Position numbers and translations under genes: made by a program
The notes under the pieces: model-generated
What the model saw: only the letters and a program-made list of their open reading frames with translations
Told to the model about the DNA's origin: nothing
Databases searched by the model: none
Source of the DNA: Synechococcus sp. KORDI-100
GTDB lineage: Bacteria; Cyanobacteriota; Cyanobacteriia; PCC-6307; Cyanobiaceae
Reading direction: 5' to 3'
Length of the DNA stretch: 64,000 nucleotides
NCBI RefSeq assembly: GCF_000737535.1
Contig: NZ_CP006269.1
Span: forward strand, 248,001-312,000
Shown here: positions 26,128 through 35,577 of the stretch, in pieces
Numbering within the stretch: position 1 is the first letter of the stretch
Layout: each line of letters starts with the position of its first letter

Positions 26128-27429
26128 ATGGGTTCCTGCTATAATATTTATATTAGCTATTATGTTGTGCATCACAAGCGTAATGTTTGCAGATTGTGCG
26201 GTAGCGCAGATGTTAGCTGCATAATTCCCTTGAAGTCTGTACCAATTGGCGAACATTATAATTCTTCTCCTGACAGAGATGCACAACGTTACCCTCTAGA
26301 TATATATCAATGCAACCATTGTGATGCCGTTCAAACAATGGACGAGATTGATCCTGACTTCTTGTGGAAAGACTATACATATTTTTCAGGCCAGACTGAC
26401 AAAATTGTCGAACATTTTGAAGAGTTTAGCACAGACTTGATTATGAAGTATTTTCCTACTGATTGTATGCCTTACGTTCTAGACATAGGCAGTAATGATG
26501 GCTCTCTGTTGTTAGAATTTAAAAAACTGGGATGTAAAATTCAAGGAATAGACCCAGCTCAAACAGTAGTTTCAGCCGCATTACAGAAAGGAGTAGAGAC
26601 ATGTCTTGGCTTATTCAACCTAGAATCTTCTGAGCGATTTTTCGGTGATCGCAAGTTTGATTTGATAACCGCTTTTAATGTATTTGCGCATTCTGCGGAT
26701 ATGATTTCAATGGGTGCCGCAGTTGCTAAATGCCTTAGCAAAAATGGTCTATTTTGTTTTGAAGTACAGTATTTGACAGACATCATTGATAAGAAAATTC
26801 TAGGTACATTTTTTCACGAGCATATGATCCATTACTCTTACTATAGCGCGCAAAATTTCCTGTCTCAGTTTGGTCTTGGAATAATCGACTATGAACGTAA
26901 TAATATACAAAATGGTAGTATTATCTTTCATGTGGCTCATAAAAACTCTGACATGGCCTCTAGGCATACTAATCACGAAAAGCTTGGTAAGTTAGCTCTG
27001 GAAGAAACTAATTTCTTTGATGATCAGCGTTTATGGATTGATACTTTCAATACATCTCTCGTTGAAACTAAAGCAAGCTTTAGGAATTTTCTAGCTGTTA
27101 ACAATATTGAAACTTTGCCAGCTTACGGTGCAGCTAGATCAGGTCCAACATTAGCCATTCAATTTGGATTCGAAAACTATCTCTCATCTTTCTTTGATGA
27201 TCATCTATCAAAAGTCAATAAGTTTTCTCCGTTAAAAGGTTTACCAGTCTTTCCAACTTCACAGCTCGACGCTAACTTGCATCCTTTTGTCGTTATAACG
27301 GCTTATATTCATTATAAAAATATAATTCGTAAGCATCATGACTTCCTTGTTTCGGGAGGAATATTTCTATTAGTGTGGCCCAATTTTGAAATCATTACCA
27401 TCGACAACTATTCTGATTTCTTGGCATGA
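26128..27429 (+). CDS. SAM-dependent sugar C-methyltransferase (zinc-finger type)
   Basis: About 433 residues from ATG 26128; GTG at 26167 is an equally plausible start because the conserved zinc finger follows directly. Order of domains: CRLCGS and IYQCNHCDAVQ (putative zinc-binding Cys pairs), a class I methyltransferase domain with VLDIGSNDGSLLLEFKKLGC and GIDPAQTVV, and the C-terminal domain with AYGAARSGPTLAIQFG and FVVITAYIHYKNII. This is the TylCIII/NovU-like architecture that C-methylates keto sugars. It overlaps the next gene by 4 bp, starting a three-gene unit. Confidence 0.85.
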   Translation: MGSCYNIYISYYVVHHKRNVCRLCGSADVSCIIPLKSVPIGEHYNSSPDRDAQRYPLDIYQCNHCDAVQTMDEIDPDFLWKDYTYFSGQTDKIVEHFEEFSTDLIMKYFPTDCMPYVLDIGSNDGSLLLEFKKLGCKIQGIDPAQTVVSAALQKGVETCLGLFNLESSERFFGDRKFDLITAFNVFAHSADMISMGAAVAKCLSKNGLFCFEVQYLTDIIDKKILGTFFHEHMIHYSYYSAQNFLSQFGLGIIDYERNNIQNGSIIFHVAHKNSDMASRHTNHEKLGKLALEETNFFDDQRLWIDTFNTSLVETKASFRNFLAVNNIETLPAYGAARSGPTLAIQFGFENYLSSFFDDHLSKVNKFSPLKGLPVFPTSQLDANLHPFVVITAYIHYKNIIRKHHDFLVSGGIFLLVWPNFEIITIDNYSDFLA

Positions 27430-28457
27430 CTTTACCTCGTGTAGCATTTGTCGGTTGTGGTTTCGTTGCTCAACAGTGTCATTTGCCTTCATTTGCTTCC
27501 CTTGACTCATGCCTAATTACGCATATTGCTGATCCATGCATTGATTTAAGACAAAATATCTCCATGAAATATGGAGTGCAATTTCAGTTTAATGATCATA
27601 TGTCTTTACTTACCCATCAACCTTCAGGTTTTGATGCTGTTGTTGTCACTTTACCTAGAAAACTTACTTATAAAGTTGTCAGTGATTGTGTTGATTATGG
27701 CAAGTGGGTTTTAACTGAGAAGCCACTTAGTCTTAATTCAAATATAAGTAATAGCTTGCTGACTAAAGTTAAAAGTTCAAATGTCTCCGTTATGACTGGT
27801 TATATGAGGCAGCACGATGAAGGCGTGAATGCTTTTAGAAAAATCATCTGTGATCTTGGTACGGATTCTATTACTTCTATTAAGGCTCATTCTCATATGG
27901 GAAATTCCTACGCAAGCCCGTTTGGTGATATTAAAGGGTCCCAATTCACTCAGATAAATTATACTGAGCAAAAGTTTCCTGAATGGTTGCCCACTGATCA
28001 GTATTTTGGTTTTGAACAATTTCTTAATGTATTTTCTCATATCACTCATCTTGTTGAATATATCTTTGATTCACCTCTTACGCTCATATCTGCACAAGTC
28101 AATCAAAATGGCGAGGGTTTGATTTTATGCAATATATTAGATATACCTGTTTGCTTTGAGTTATTGCGTGGTCAACAACACGAATGGCGTGAGGGCATTT
28201 CCATTTTAACCAAGACAGAGCAGATATCCCTAGATTTACCACCTGCTTTCCTTCGAAATGTTCCTTCTACAGTAACTAGAAAGGAAGGTTCTAGCTCTAC
28301 GTGTATTTCTCAATACATCCCAAATTGGAGTTGGGCTTTTAGAAATCAAGCAATCGCATTTCTTGATTTTATTTCCTCCACCCCGTCCACCACGGATGTT
28401 GAGCGTGCCTTACGACAAGTGGTATTTGCCGAGAAGCTTTTTCAACATTTTATATGA
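27426..28457 (+). CDS. Gfo/Idh/MocA-family oxidoreductase
   Basis: A 343-residue NAD(P)-dependent oxidoreductase. VAFVGCGFVAQQCHLPSF is the N-terminal dinucleotide fold and VLTEKPLSLN the EKP motif with its lysine. The C-terminal part (TSIKAHSHMGNSYASP, FLNVFSHITHLVEYIF) has the histidine of the family's substrate site. It would oxidise or reduce a sugar hydroxyl or keto group. ATGA overlaps link it to the methyltransferase and to the following SDR, so the three likely make one branched sugar. Confidence 0.83.
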   Translation: MTLPRVAFVGCGFVAQQCHLPSFASLDSCLITHIADPCIDLRQNISMKYGVQFQFNDHMSLLTHQPSGFDAVVVTLPRKLTYKVVSDCVDYGKWVLTEKPLSLNSNISNSLLTKVKSSNVSVMTGYMRQHDEGVNAFRKIICDLGTDSITSIKAHSHMGNSYASPFGDIKGSQFTQINYTEQKFPEWLPTDQYFGFEQFLNVFSHITHLVEYIFDSPLTLISAQVNQNGEGLILCNILDIPVCFELLRGQQHEWREGISILTKTEQISLDLPPAFLRNVPSTVTRKEGSSSTCISQYIPNWSWAFRNQAIAFLDFISSTPSTTDVERALRQVVFAEKLFQHFI

Positions 28458-29287
28458 TTTGCAATGAACCCAAAATCTTGATTGTTGGTGGTACCAGTCA
28501 ACTTGCTAATTATTTCATTAATCATTCTATTTTTCCTTTTTTTGATGCCAGCAGAACCCAGTCCTCAACCATCTACTGTGATCTTGCCTACCTAGACACG
28601 CAGGTCTTTGACGAATATCGTTTTTCACATGCCCTGATCCTTGCTTCAATCACAAATATTGCCTATGTTGAATCTAACCCTGAGATTGCTTATAAGGTTA
28701 ATTATCAAGGCATCATTGAGTTAATAGATTATTTAAATGGCATTGGAACAAAGTGTTTATTTTTCTCCTCATCAACTGTGTTTTCAGGTTCTTCACGCAG
28801 CCAATCTGAAAATTCTCCAACACACCCAAATACATATTATGGTCTTCTCAAATGTATGGTTGAGGACCATATTAAATTGAATGAGCTCAATACTATTTTG
28901 AGGTTGACAAAAGTCTTCTCCAAGAATTCTATTTTACAGGATTGGTTCACTTCGATGAACTCCGGCTTTCCTGTCAATGCGTTTACTGATTTAAAAGTTG
29001 CCCCATTAATGCCTTCTAATGTATTCGCTTTAGTTAATCGTTGGATCTGCAACGATACAAATTCCTCTATTATTCATTGCACATCCGATACTGATTTAAC
29101 ATACTATGACCTTGCTAAAAGACTTTGTTTGGCCAAAAATCTACCTACCTCTGCTGTCATGGGTTCTCTTTCCCCAACTTCTATTATCTATAAACCGCAG
29201 TACGCCAACCTCACTTGCTTTAATCCATGTAGTATGACACTCTCCCTTGATGAGGTGCTTACTGAACTTTTTAACGGTATTATATAG
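28454..29287 (+). CDS. RmlD/SDR-type sugar reductase or epimerase
   Basis: A 277-residue SDR. ILIVGGTSQLANYFINH is the cofactor loop. CLFFSSSTVFSGSSRSQSE and NTYYGLLKCMVEDHI give the Ser/Tyr-x-x-x-Lys site, and TILRLTKVFSKNS follows. It is the last gene of the C-methyltransferase unit and ends 6 bp before the convergent methyltransferase gene. It may do the final reduction of the C-methylated keto sugar. Similar in plan to the minus-strand reductase at 25.2 kb but clearly different in sequence. Confidence 0.76.
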   Translation: MICNEPKILIVGGTSQLANYFINHSIFPFFDASRTQSSTIYCDLAYLDTQVFDEYRFSHALILASITNIAYVESNPEIAYKVNYQGIIELIDYLNGIGTKCLFFSSSTVFSGSSRSQSENSPTHPNTYYGLLKCMVEDHIKLNELNTILRLTKVFSKNSILQDWFTSMNSGFPVNAFTDLKVAPLMPSNVFALVNRWICNDTNSSIIHCTSDTDLTYYDLAKRLCLAKNLPTSAVMGSLSPTSIIYKPQYANLTCFNPCSMTLSLDEVLTELFNGII

Positions 29288-29293
29288 TCTACC

Positions 29294-29965
29294 CTATTCA
29301 AAGAATATAAAAGAGTAATCTCCTGTATATTCGTATTCATTGAAGATCCATTCCCACTCTTTTGTGTTATAGAACGATTCGCATGTTACTTGCCAATACA
29401 ATAAATTTGTTTTTTCTATCTCGTCTCGGTAACTTTCAACGCATATGTAGCTGTTTTTTTTCGTTACTCTTTGAATTTCACTTATTGCCTTCTTCAAGTC
29501 GTAAATACACAAATTGTGTAAGGTATTAATTGAAATTACAAAATCAAAGTAGTTGTCTGGCCATGGTAATTGAGTGCAGTTCCCTTGAAAAAGTCTGTTT
29601 TTTATCTCTTTTTTTCCATTTGTTATCGCGTATTCGGATATATCTAAGCCATATATCTCTTTTGGATTAATAATCTTACTTATATCATAAAGAAGGTACC
29701 CTTTTCCGCATCCTATGTCTAGTATTTTAGATCTTTCTGTTAAGCAATAGTGTGATACAAGTTTTTGGGCTAGCGATGCCCATCTTCCTTCAATATATTT
29801 ATAACCCCCATAACATATTCGTCTATCACCATCCCAATAATCAAAATCCCATTTCTTTGCAATTCTTGCAGCTTTTTCTTTTGGATATTCTCTGTCGTTT
29901 ACTCTTGCTAAGTAATTCCGGCTAGTGCTCTTGTGAAGCGCGCTCATGAAATCTATTTCTTTCAT
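29294..29965 (-). CDS. Class I SAM-dependent methyltransferase
   Basis: A 223-residue methyltransferase. Motif I is KILDIGCGKGYLLYDISK at about residues 79-96, followed by EIYGLDISEYAI (acidic residue for the ribose) and DNYFDFVISINTLHNLCI (motif IV region). The N-terminus (YPKEKAARIAKKWDFDYWDGDRRICYGGY) is typical of sugar-cluster methyltransferases I cannot name. It overlaps the SIS gene by 4 bp and is last in the heptose-type operon running from 33.3 kb. Confidence 0.78.
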   Translation of the reverse strand: MKEIDFMSALHKSTSRNYLARVNDREYPKEKAARIAKKWDFDYWDGDRRICYGGYKYIEGRWASLAQKLVSHYCLTERSKILDIGCGKGYLLYDISKIINPKEIYGLDISEYAITNGKKEIKNRLFQGNCTQLPWPDNYFDFVISINTLHNLCIYDLKKAISEIQRVTKKNSYICVESYRDEIEKTNLLYWQVTCESFYNTKEWEWIFNEYEYTGDYSFIFFE

Positions 29966-30573
29966 TTTAATGGCTTTATAGTACTAGGTTTGTTTTTATT
30001 TAACCATTGCATGCATATATGTGCAATGAGCAATTGGCTATCCTCTGCTATTTGCATATCGTTGATTGGTATGTGTATAGCATTATCTGCAATCTTCTTG
30101 CATCGGCCTCCGTCAAATGCCGTTATTACATAATTGCGCATTCCTAACTCCCTCGAGTATTTAATTGCCCTGACGATATTTTCTGAATTTCCACTGCCTG
30201 TAAGCGCTATAAGTACATCATTCTTCTGACCTTTTACTTGAAGCTGAAGCTTAAAAATATTTTCAAAACCCGTATCATTTGCTAAACATGTAATAATTGC
30301 AGGGTTTGATGGCAATGCCTCGACTTTTAACCCGGGTATAAAAGGTCCATTTCCACATGCACCTATTCCATAGTGAAAGTCGTTCGCTATGTGCAGTGCG
30401 TTTGCAGCACTTCCACCGTTTCCGCATATGAGAACTTGATTGCCTGATGTCCAGACCTCTAGAAGATCACTGGCAAGCTGTTGAACGGTTTCTAGAGCTT
30501 CATCTGTGAAACCCTCTTGTAGCAACTTCAGATAGCTGTGTGCTTCAGTCAAGAAGCTAGTTTGCATGTGCAT
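29962..30573 (-). CDS. gmhA: SIS-domain sugar isomerase, GmhA-like
   Basis: A 203-residue single SIS domain of GmhA length. The phosphosugar loop is LICGNGGSAANALHIANDFHYG at about residues 48-69, followed by DVLIALTGSGNSENIVRAIKY and NYVITAFDGGRCKKIAD; a C-terminal helix carries SQLLIAHICMQWL. GmhA turns sedoheptulose 7-phosphate into D-glycero-D-manno-heptose 7-phosphate. With the nucleotidyltransferase next to it this suggests an NDP-heptose branch. The FHYG stretch has few of the catalytic residues I would expect from GmhA, so isomerisation of another ketose phosphate is possible. Confidence 0.78.
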   Translation of the reverse strand: MHMQTSFLTEAHSYLKLLQEGFTDEALETVQQLASDLLEVWTSGNQVLICGNGGSAANALHIANDFHYGIGACGNGPFIPGLKVEALPSNPAIITCLANDTGFENIFKLQLQVKGQKNDVLIALTGSGNSENIVRAIKYSRELGMRNYVITAFDGGRCKKIADNAIHIPINDMQIAEDSQLLIAHICMQWLNKNKPSTIKPLK

Positions 30574-30587
30574 ACGATGGCTTTATT

Positions 30588-31307
30588 TCAATTTGGCCAG
30601 AGACTTCTTGCTAACGATAGCCTTTCTGGAGTGCCTATGTCTATATATGGGTGATCGGTATGTACTGTGTATATCCTCCCCTCTAAGTTTGGCAAAACCT
30701 CTGTGCTGAAATCGCTTATTTTGGCTGATGTCGTTTCCATATAATCAAGCAAATCCTTCTCAAATAAGTAAACTGCACCGTTAGCAATGTTCCCAGGTGG
30801 ATTTTTAGATTTCTCGTGAAATCTTTGTACAACACCGTTTTTATCTAGCTCTACAATTCCACACTCAGACGGATTTGGTGTGCTAAATGTAAGCATTGTT
30901 AGAAGACACCCTTTTGGCCTGTCTTGATGTGCCTCGATTAACGAATCGATGTTTAGAAATGCCATATTATCAACGTGAACCATCATTCCTGTTCCGCTCC
31001 CAAAAAATCGCCTATTTTCTATTAATGTTCCTGCCGTTCCTAGCAGCTCTTTCTCATGCGTAACCTTGATTGGCACAGATCCTTTTGATCTTCTTTGTAG
31101 AAAACTATTTACTTGCTCCGATAGGTAATGTGTATTTATAAGAATTTTGTCGCATTTAGCTGACTCCATCAACCTTAACCAATGCTCAAGTAATGGCCTT
31201 CCTCCAACTTCTACGAGGCATTTTGGTGTCTTATTTGTTATTGGTTGCAGTCTAGTTCCATATCCTGCTGCTAAAAGTAATGTTTTTACTCTGCCATTAG
31301 TGCCCAT
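30588..31307 (-). CDS. hddC: Sugar-phosphate nucleotidyltransferase, HddC-like
   Basis: A 239-residue nucleotidyltransferase. LLLAAGYGTRLQPITNKTPKCL is the nucleotide-binding signature at residues 10-31, followed by VEVGGRPLLEHWL, MVHVDNMAFLN (metal-binding Asp) and YIDIGTPERLSLA at the C-terminus. The combination with a GmhA-like isomerase fits D-glycero-alpha-D-manno-heptose-1-phosphate guanylyltransferase, but the sequence alone only shows the family. It overlaps the oxidase gene by one base and lies 14 bp before gmhA. Confidence 0.78.
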   Translation of the reverse strand: MGTNGRVKTLLLAAGYGTRLQPITNKTPKCLVEVGGRPLLEHWLRLMESAKCDKILINTHYLSEQVNSFLQRRSKGSVPIKVTHEKELLGTAGTLIENRRFFGSGTGMMVHVDNMAFLNIDSLIEAHQDRPKGCLLTMLTFSTPNPSECGIVELDKNGVVQRFHEKSKNPPGNIANGAVYLFEKDLLDYMETTSAKISDFSTEVLPNLEGRIYTVHTDHPYIDIGTPERLSLARSLWPN

Positions 31308-32536
31308 TAGACTTTCTCTATCAATTGTGCTTTCTCAAGTACTAAGTTAGCAAGACTCGAGCTAGCAGTAAACGCCGGGGAAATTGCATTGAGTATGTGA
31401 GTGCTGTTCTCTCTTGTTACACATAAAAAATCTTTTTCAATAGAACTATTCTTTGTATTGAATAGTTGAGGCCGGATACCGACTTTGGCGCTTTTCTCGA
31501 TATCACTAAGTTCGATATCCGGAACGAGCATTTTTGCTTGCTTAATCATTATAGGCTTAACAAATAACAAAAACTGTTCATGCATATATTGCCTGAAATT
31601 GTTGGAGTTGCATATATATTGACTGGCCATTGTTTTAATATTTGACAATGTCATGATTGGTTCGATATCTTCAAGCCAGTTATAATTTTCTCGACCTAGA
31701 GCAGGCGTTGCTGTTGGACCTATACTGACACATGGTATTTCATCACAACTTGGCGTAAAGTGCACACCTAGAAAGGGTAGATTCAAATCAGGCACCGGAT
31801 AAATGTTTGTTCTTATTTTTATAGAGCTTTTCTGAGTTACTGTCCAGTAGATTCCTTTAAAGGGAATAAGTTTCAACTCCTTTCCTACATCAAATTCTTT
31901 TGCAATCATATCAGCCTGAAGACCGCTGCAATTTATCAAGTGGCCGTATTGCAGATTTGATCCATCACCAAATTTGATTTTGTTTTTTTCAGCATCAACC
32001 CTGTATTTTTTCTGTCCTAGAAAAATTTCCACATCTAACTCTTCAAGCTCTTGAGCTAATCGACTAATTACTATTTTTGCATTCGTAACACTTGTGTTTG
32101 GGCTCCAAAGAGCTCTTCCTGTGGGCGTCTTTGCGTATGGGCATATTGTTGCCAGTTCCTCAGAATCAATTAATTTTACTTTTGCACCATTCTTTCTGCC
32201 ACGCTCAGCTAGCAAGTCTAGTTGGCTGTCTAAGTCGTCTTTTTGAGGAATAATTACTTTTCCACATTTGTTGATTGGTAGGTCTCTTTCGTCTATCCAT
32301 TTATGCAAAGCCTTCGATCCGGCAATCGAAATCTGAGCTTTAACTGATCCAGGCTCGTAATATATTCCAGCATGTAATACACCACTATTTCTTCCAGAAG
32401 TATGCATTCCAATTGCATCTTCTTTTTCAAGTATTGTAATGCTGGCTTTTGAATAATGGAGTCTTAATTGATTCCCTACCCATAATCCGACACTACCAGC
32501 ACCTATAATTACGAAGTCGCTATACTTATAAGCCAT
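31307..32536 (-). CDS. FAD-dependent oxidoreductase, L-2-hydroxyglutarate-oxidase-like
   Basis: A 409-residue flavoprotein of the DAO/LhgO fold. FVIIGAGSVGLWVGNQL is the FAD motif at residues 8-24, with TILEKEDAIGMHTSGRNSGVLHAGIYY after it, the LhgO-type signature including the 'SGRNSGV.HAGIYY' loop. NCSGLQADMIA and LPFLGVHFTP are further family features. It would oxidise an alpha-hydroxy acid or a sugar-linked equivalent. Its place between a methyltransferase and a heptose-type nucleotidyltransferase suggests a sugar-pathway use, not central metabolism. Confidence 0.82.
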   Translation of the reverse strand: MAYKYSDFVIIGAGSVGLWVGNQLRLHYSKASITILEKEDAIGMHTSGRNSGVLHAGIYYEPGSVKAQISIAGSKALHKWIDERDLPINKCGKVIIPQKDDLDSQLDLLAERGRKNGAKVKLIDSEELATICPYAKTPTGRALWSPNTSVTNAKIVISRLAQELEELDVEIFLGQKKYRVDAEKNKIKFGDGSNLQYGHLINCSGLQADMIAKEFDVGKELKLIPFKGIYWTVTQKSSIKIRTNIYPVPDLNLPFLGVHFTPSCDEIPCVSIGPTATPALGRENYNWLEDIEPIMTLSNIKTMASQYICNSNNFRQYMHEQFLLFVKPIMIKQAKMLVPDIELSDIEKSAKVGIRPQLFNTKNSSIEKDFLCVTRENSTHILNAISPAFTASSSLANLVLEKAQLIEKV

Positions 32537-32554
32537 CGGTTTACTTCCTCTTAG

Positions 32555-33256
32555 TTATTTTTTCGGGGTTACGCATAGTGCAAGCAAGTAATGGCACATT
32601 GCTCCAAATCCCGTGTGTAGTGTTTCATCATTTATACCAAATATAAACACATTTTCAAAAAAATCTGAAAGAAAAATCTTATAGTCTTCGCTACTCATAC
32701 AATTCACATGGCCGGCTTTAGATGCAGGACTTGCGTATTTTTGTGATTCTAGGCTAGGAATACCGCATACGAAAACACCTGAATCGACCAGAATTTCACT
32801 GCATTTCTTTGTAAAGTCTGCTGCTTCAGCTGGTTGAATGTGTTCCAGTACATCCAGACAATAAATCCCATCAAATGTCAACTTATTTTCACCTAGAAAA
32901 TCTATTTTCTCGTAATCACATGGAAATGATGCATTATGCAATTCAATATCTATATTCATCTGCTTTACTAGAGAACGTGCCGAATTATATAAACCTGCAT
33001 GTTCTTCTATGCATACAAGTTTGCCCACTTTATCGGCAACTATTGGAGCCCCTAGACAATCAGATGAACCAATCTCCAGAACTCGCCCAAGTCCTGCCAT
33101 CAATCGAGATACATGCTTATAGCGCGCGAATCTAAATAGTAACCTACTTGGATTAGCACAGTAATCACTCGCTGCATACTTACTGATAGCGAAACCCTCT
33201 TCTCTGAATTGATCATATTGTGCATATACCTCGTCCATTTTTTGATTGTTTGGCAT
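32555..33256 (-). CDS. Class I SAM-dependent methyltransferase
   Basis: A 233-residue methyltransferase. RVLEIGSSDCLGAPIVAD is motif I at about residues 56-73 (Gly-Ser-Ser in place of a richer glycine loop), KLVCIEEHAGLYNSAR binds the ribose, and GIYCLDVLEHIQPAEAADF is the motif common in sugar methyltransferases. It is probably the first gene of the minus-strand operon down to 29.3 kb, with 18 bp to the oxidase. Substrate unknown. Confidence 0.8.
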   Translation of the reverse strand: MPNNQKMDEVYAQYDQFREEGFAISKYAASDYCANPSRLLFRFARYKHVSRLMAGLGRVLEIGSSDCLGAPIVADKVGKLVCIEEHAGLYNSARSLVKQMNIDIELHNASFPCDYEKIDFLGENKLTFDGIYCLDVLEHIQPAEAADFTKKCSEILVDSGVFVCGIPSLESQKYASPASKAGHVNCMSSEDYKIFLSDFFENVFIFGINDETLHTGFGAMCHYLLALCVTPKK

Positions 33257-33714
33257 TTGTTACAGGTAATCTTTCATACATTATACCATTCCACCACAAT
33301 CCTCTGGCTTTTATTTTATTTCTTTTTCTAGTAAGTTATTAGTAGTTTTTCTTGATTCTAAACTTTGGAATTACTGATTTCAACAAGAGCTCTGCGTTTA
33401 ATTCTTGTACTGGTTGTTTCTATTGATATTATCGTGAGATTAACCTTTTTCTGCTTTAAGCTCTTTTGCAATATCCTATTTGCTATATCATTTTGATTTG
33501 TTTCTTTTCTACATTTTCCGCAATTTTTCAACAAATTATTCTTGGTCCATTTAATACTTGATAATTTTTTATTTCGCATTAAACCCGTATCAATCCCGAA
33601 ACCTTTGAATCCTTTCCTTCCCTTGACAATTATTAGCATGAAAATTGCTTCAAGATCTAGTTATTAAATTAAATAATTTTTTGTAGTATCAATAGTTTTC
33701 TTAGATTTTTGTCT
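33257..33714. other. AT-rich intergenic stretch
   Basis: A 458-base low-GC gap between two minus-strand genes. It contains one weak 93-codon open frame (described separately) and poly-T rich sequence, but no tRNA-like fold or clear terminator hairpin. It must carry the promoter of the methyltransferase/oxidase operon, although no confident -35/-10 pair stands out. The composition resembles decayed or recombined sequence. Confidence 0.4.
33358..33639 (-). CDS. Doubtful small basic protein, 93 residues
   Basis: A frame of 93 codons with many Lys, Arg and Asn (CGKCRKETNQNDIANRI in the middle). The composition is what AT-rich noncoding DNA gives when translated, and I recognise no family. The two cysteines (CGKC) might hint at a metal site, but no second pair follows. 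No ribosome-binding site is evident. More likely spurious than real. Confidence 0.18.
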   Translation of the reverse strand: MLIIVKGRKGFKGFGIDTGLMRNKKLSSIKWTKNNLLKNCGKCRKETNQNDIANRILQKSLKQKKVNLTIISIETTSTRIKRRALVEISNSKV

Positions 33715-35433
33715 TCAATTTATAATTAATGCGCTAAATTCCTGACTTTTCTTTGTCATCTGATGGATAAGAAGTCTGTCGCTGTCAAGTTTGATCTTAT
33801 CGAAAGTTTGTCTTGCATTTTTGAAAAATTCTTCTGAGTATACACAACTCATAAATTTCTTGACAGCATTCTTTATTACTTCACTATTTTGCTCTTTCCA
33901 TGTAATTCCCTGCCTAATTAATGCCGTCGCATCATGGCAACCACCTCTCGTTGCCTCTAAAATTTCATTAATTGATAATTCTCTACCATCCTTGTAGTAT
34001 CTCAATGGCACAATAACAGAGTATGGATTAAAAAATCCTCTTCTTGTCAAAGGGAAGTTTAAATATAACACTGGTATGTTAAATATTCCGCTTGCTGTCG
34101 CACCTCCGCCATAACCACCTACGATATAAAATTCACTCATTGCTAATAAATATATATCGTTTAAGTCACACTTGAACTTAGATCTATTATATTCAAAATA
34201 ATTTTTTGCATTTGTTTCCATTTTTGGTTGTCCTGGTTCTCCAGTTCTTATTAGATCTAAATCATATTTGTCTAATAAATCTGGCAGAAACTCATAATTA
34301 GAGGGGTGGCTATTTCTATCACTGTTTAAATGAATTTCCTCGTCTGGTTCTCTTTTATACGTATTATCTCTTAAATATAAGCAAGCGTATCGTTTACGGT
34401 GAGTGTATAACTGGCTCCCAAGTTCATTGGATGCTCTTTGCCAAAAATTCTTACTAACTTCTGTACACCTCTTGTATTCTTCCTCGTTATACATCCACTG
34501 CTCCGATCTTAGTTTATTCAACATATATGTATTGTCCAGTGTTGGTAGAAGCTCTTTTCTTTTAAATTTGTCACCCTTTATAAGTTCTCTATCTGTCTTA
34601 TACAATTTGACATTATTTCCCATTGCTTCGGCTTTTTCGATTAATAGTAAAGCCAGAGCACTATTTGCCACATTACTCGGACTCAAGAATATTTCATGGA
34701 TTTGATCAATATTTTTCAACGTGCTAAGCCTGATAAGATTTTCGTAGCAAGTTAGTAGGTGTCCAAAAGCATATAATGAGCTGCCTGTTCTTGTCCTGAG
34801 CTGATTACTCATATCCGCTACTTTTCTGTCTTGTACTTCCAGTACGTTCTTATTTTTTTCTGTTGTTGAGAATTCCCATGCAGTCCATAAGATACTCCTG
34901 ATATTGTCATCAAGAGAATCAAATTTATTTTGGACTGTTTCTAGTATAGAGGCAATAAATTTATTCCCCAAATTAGAACAAGCAAAGTTTTTGCATAAAA
35001 ATAATATATTTATCATTGCAACTATTGACATATTCTTGTTTACTTTTTCGCCATCTAAATAGATGTATTTTAAGCACTTGATACAATATTTAATGTTGAA
35101 CTGCAAACGCACTTTGAGTGTTTCTGCGATTTTTATATCTTGTGATCTTACGATTTGATATATCTCATTTAGTGATGTAGTGATATCCGTTTCATTCATT
35201 CTATTTGCATAATCCTCCATGCATTTCATCACTGCTTGTTGTGTGTCTTCAAAGTGATTTACTGGCTCTTTATTTGTTCCTTTCAATATCAAACTATGGT
35301 ATACGGATTCGTAATCAATAAGCCAATCGGCCACTACGTCAATCAAGTCAAATTTTCTAGCCAATTTGTGGAAGTCTCTGTGAGTTGAGCCTTTATCAGG
35401 TGCAAAAGTATCAATCAATGCTCCCTTATCCAC
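33715..35433 (-). CDS. TIGR04372-like glycosyltransferase
   Basis: A 572-residue protein starting at GTG 35433. The C-terminal half has the pattern I associate with TIGR04372 glycosyltransferases: YACLYLRDNTYKREPD near residue 350, then HLNSDRNSHPSNYEFLP, LDLIRTGEPGQPKMET, LNDIYLLAMSEFYIVGGYGGGATASGIFNIPVLYLNFPL in order, ending in RELSINEILEA. The N-terminal 280 residues are helical and unassigned. It is a cytoplasmic, GT-B-like enzyme; donor and acceptor unknown. It diverges from the SDR gene at 35.6 kb with a 144-base gap that must hold both promoters. Confidence 0.62.
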   Translation of the reverse strand: MDKGALIDTFAPDKGSTHRDFHKLARKFDLIDVVADWLIDYESVYHSLILKGTNKEPVNHFEDTQQAVMKCMEDYANRMNETDITTSLNEIYQIVRSQDIKIAETLKVRLQFNIKYCIKCLKYIYLDGEKVNKNMSIVAMINILFLCKNFACSNLGNKFIASILETVQNKFDSLDDNIRSILWTAWEFSTTEKNKNVLEVQDRKVADMSNQLRTRTGSSLYAFGHLLTCYENLIRLSTLKNIDQIHEIFLSPSNVANSALALLLIEKAEAMGNNVKLYKTDRELIKGDKFKRKELLPTLDNTYMLNKLRSEQWMYNEEEYKRCTEVSKNFWQRASNELGSQLYTHRKRYACLYLRDNTYKREPDEEIHLNSDRNSHPSNYEFLPDLLDKYDLDLIRTGEPGQPKMETNAKNYFEYNRSKFKCDLNDIYLLAMSEFYIVGGYGGGATASGIFNIPVLYLNFPLTRRGFFNPYSVIVPLRYYKDGRELSINEILEATRGGCHDATALIRQGITWKEQNSEVIKNAVKKFMSCVYSEEFFKNARQTFDKIKLDSDRLLIHQMTKKSQEFSALIIN

Positions 35434-35577
35434 TTGAATTTACATTTATGTCATTATCATACCACAGCTTATAATTTCCATTTCTTGGATTATAAAGAAG
35501 AATCAATGCATTTGCCGTTGACGACTTTGCGTTCTTTTGATTTATCAGTTATAAGTATTAAGTAGCAACTCTGTCTA

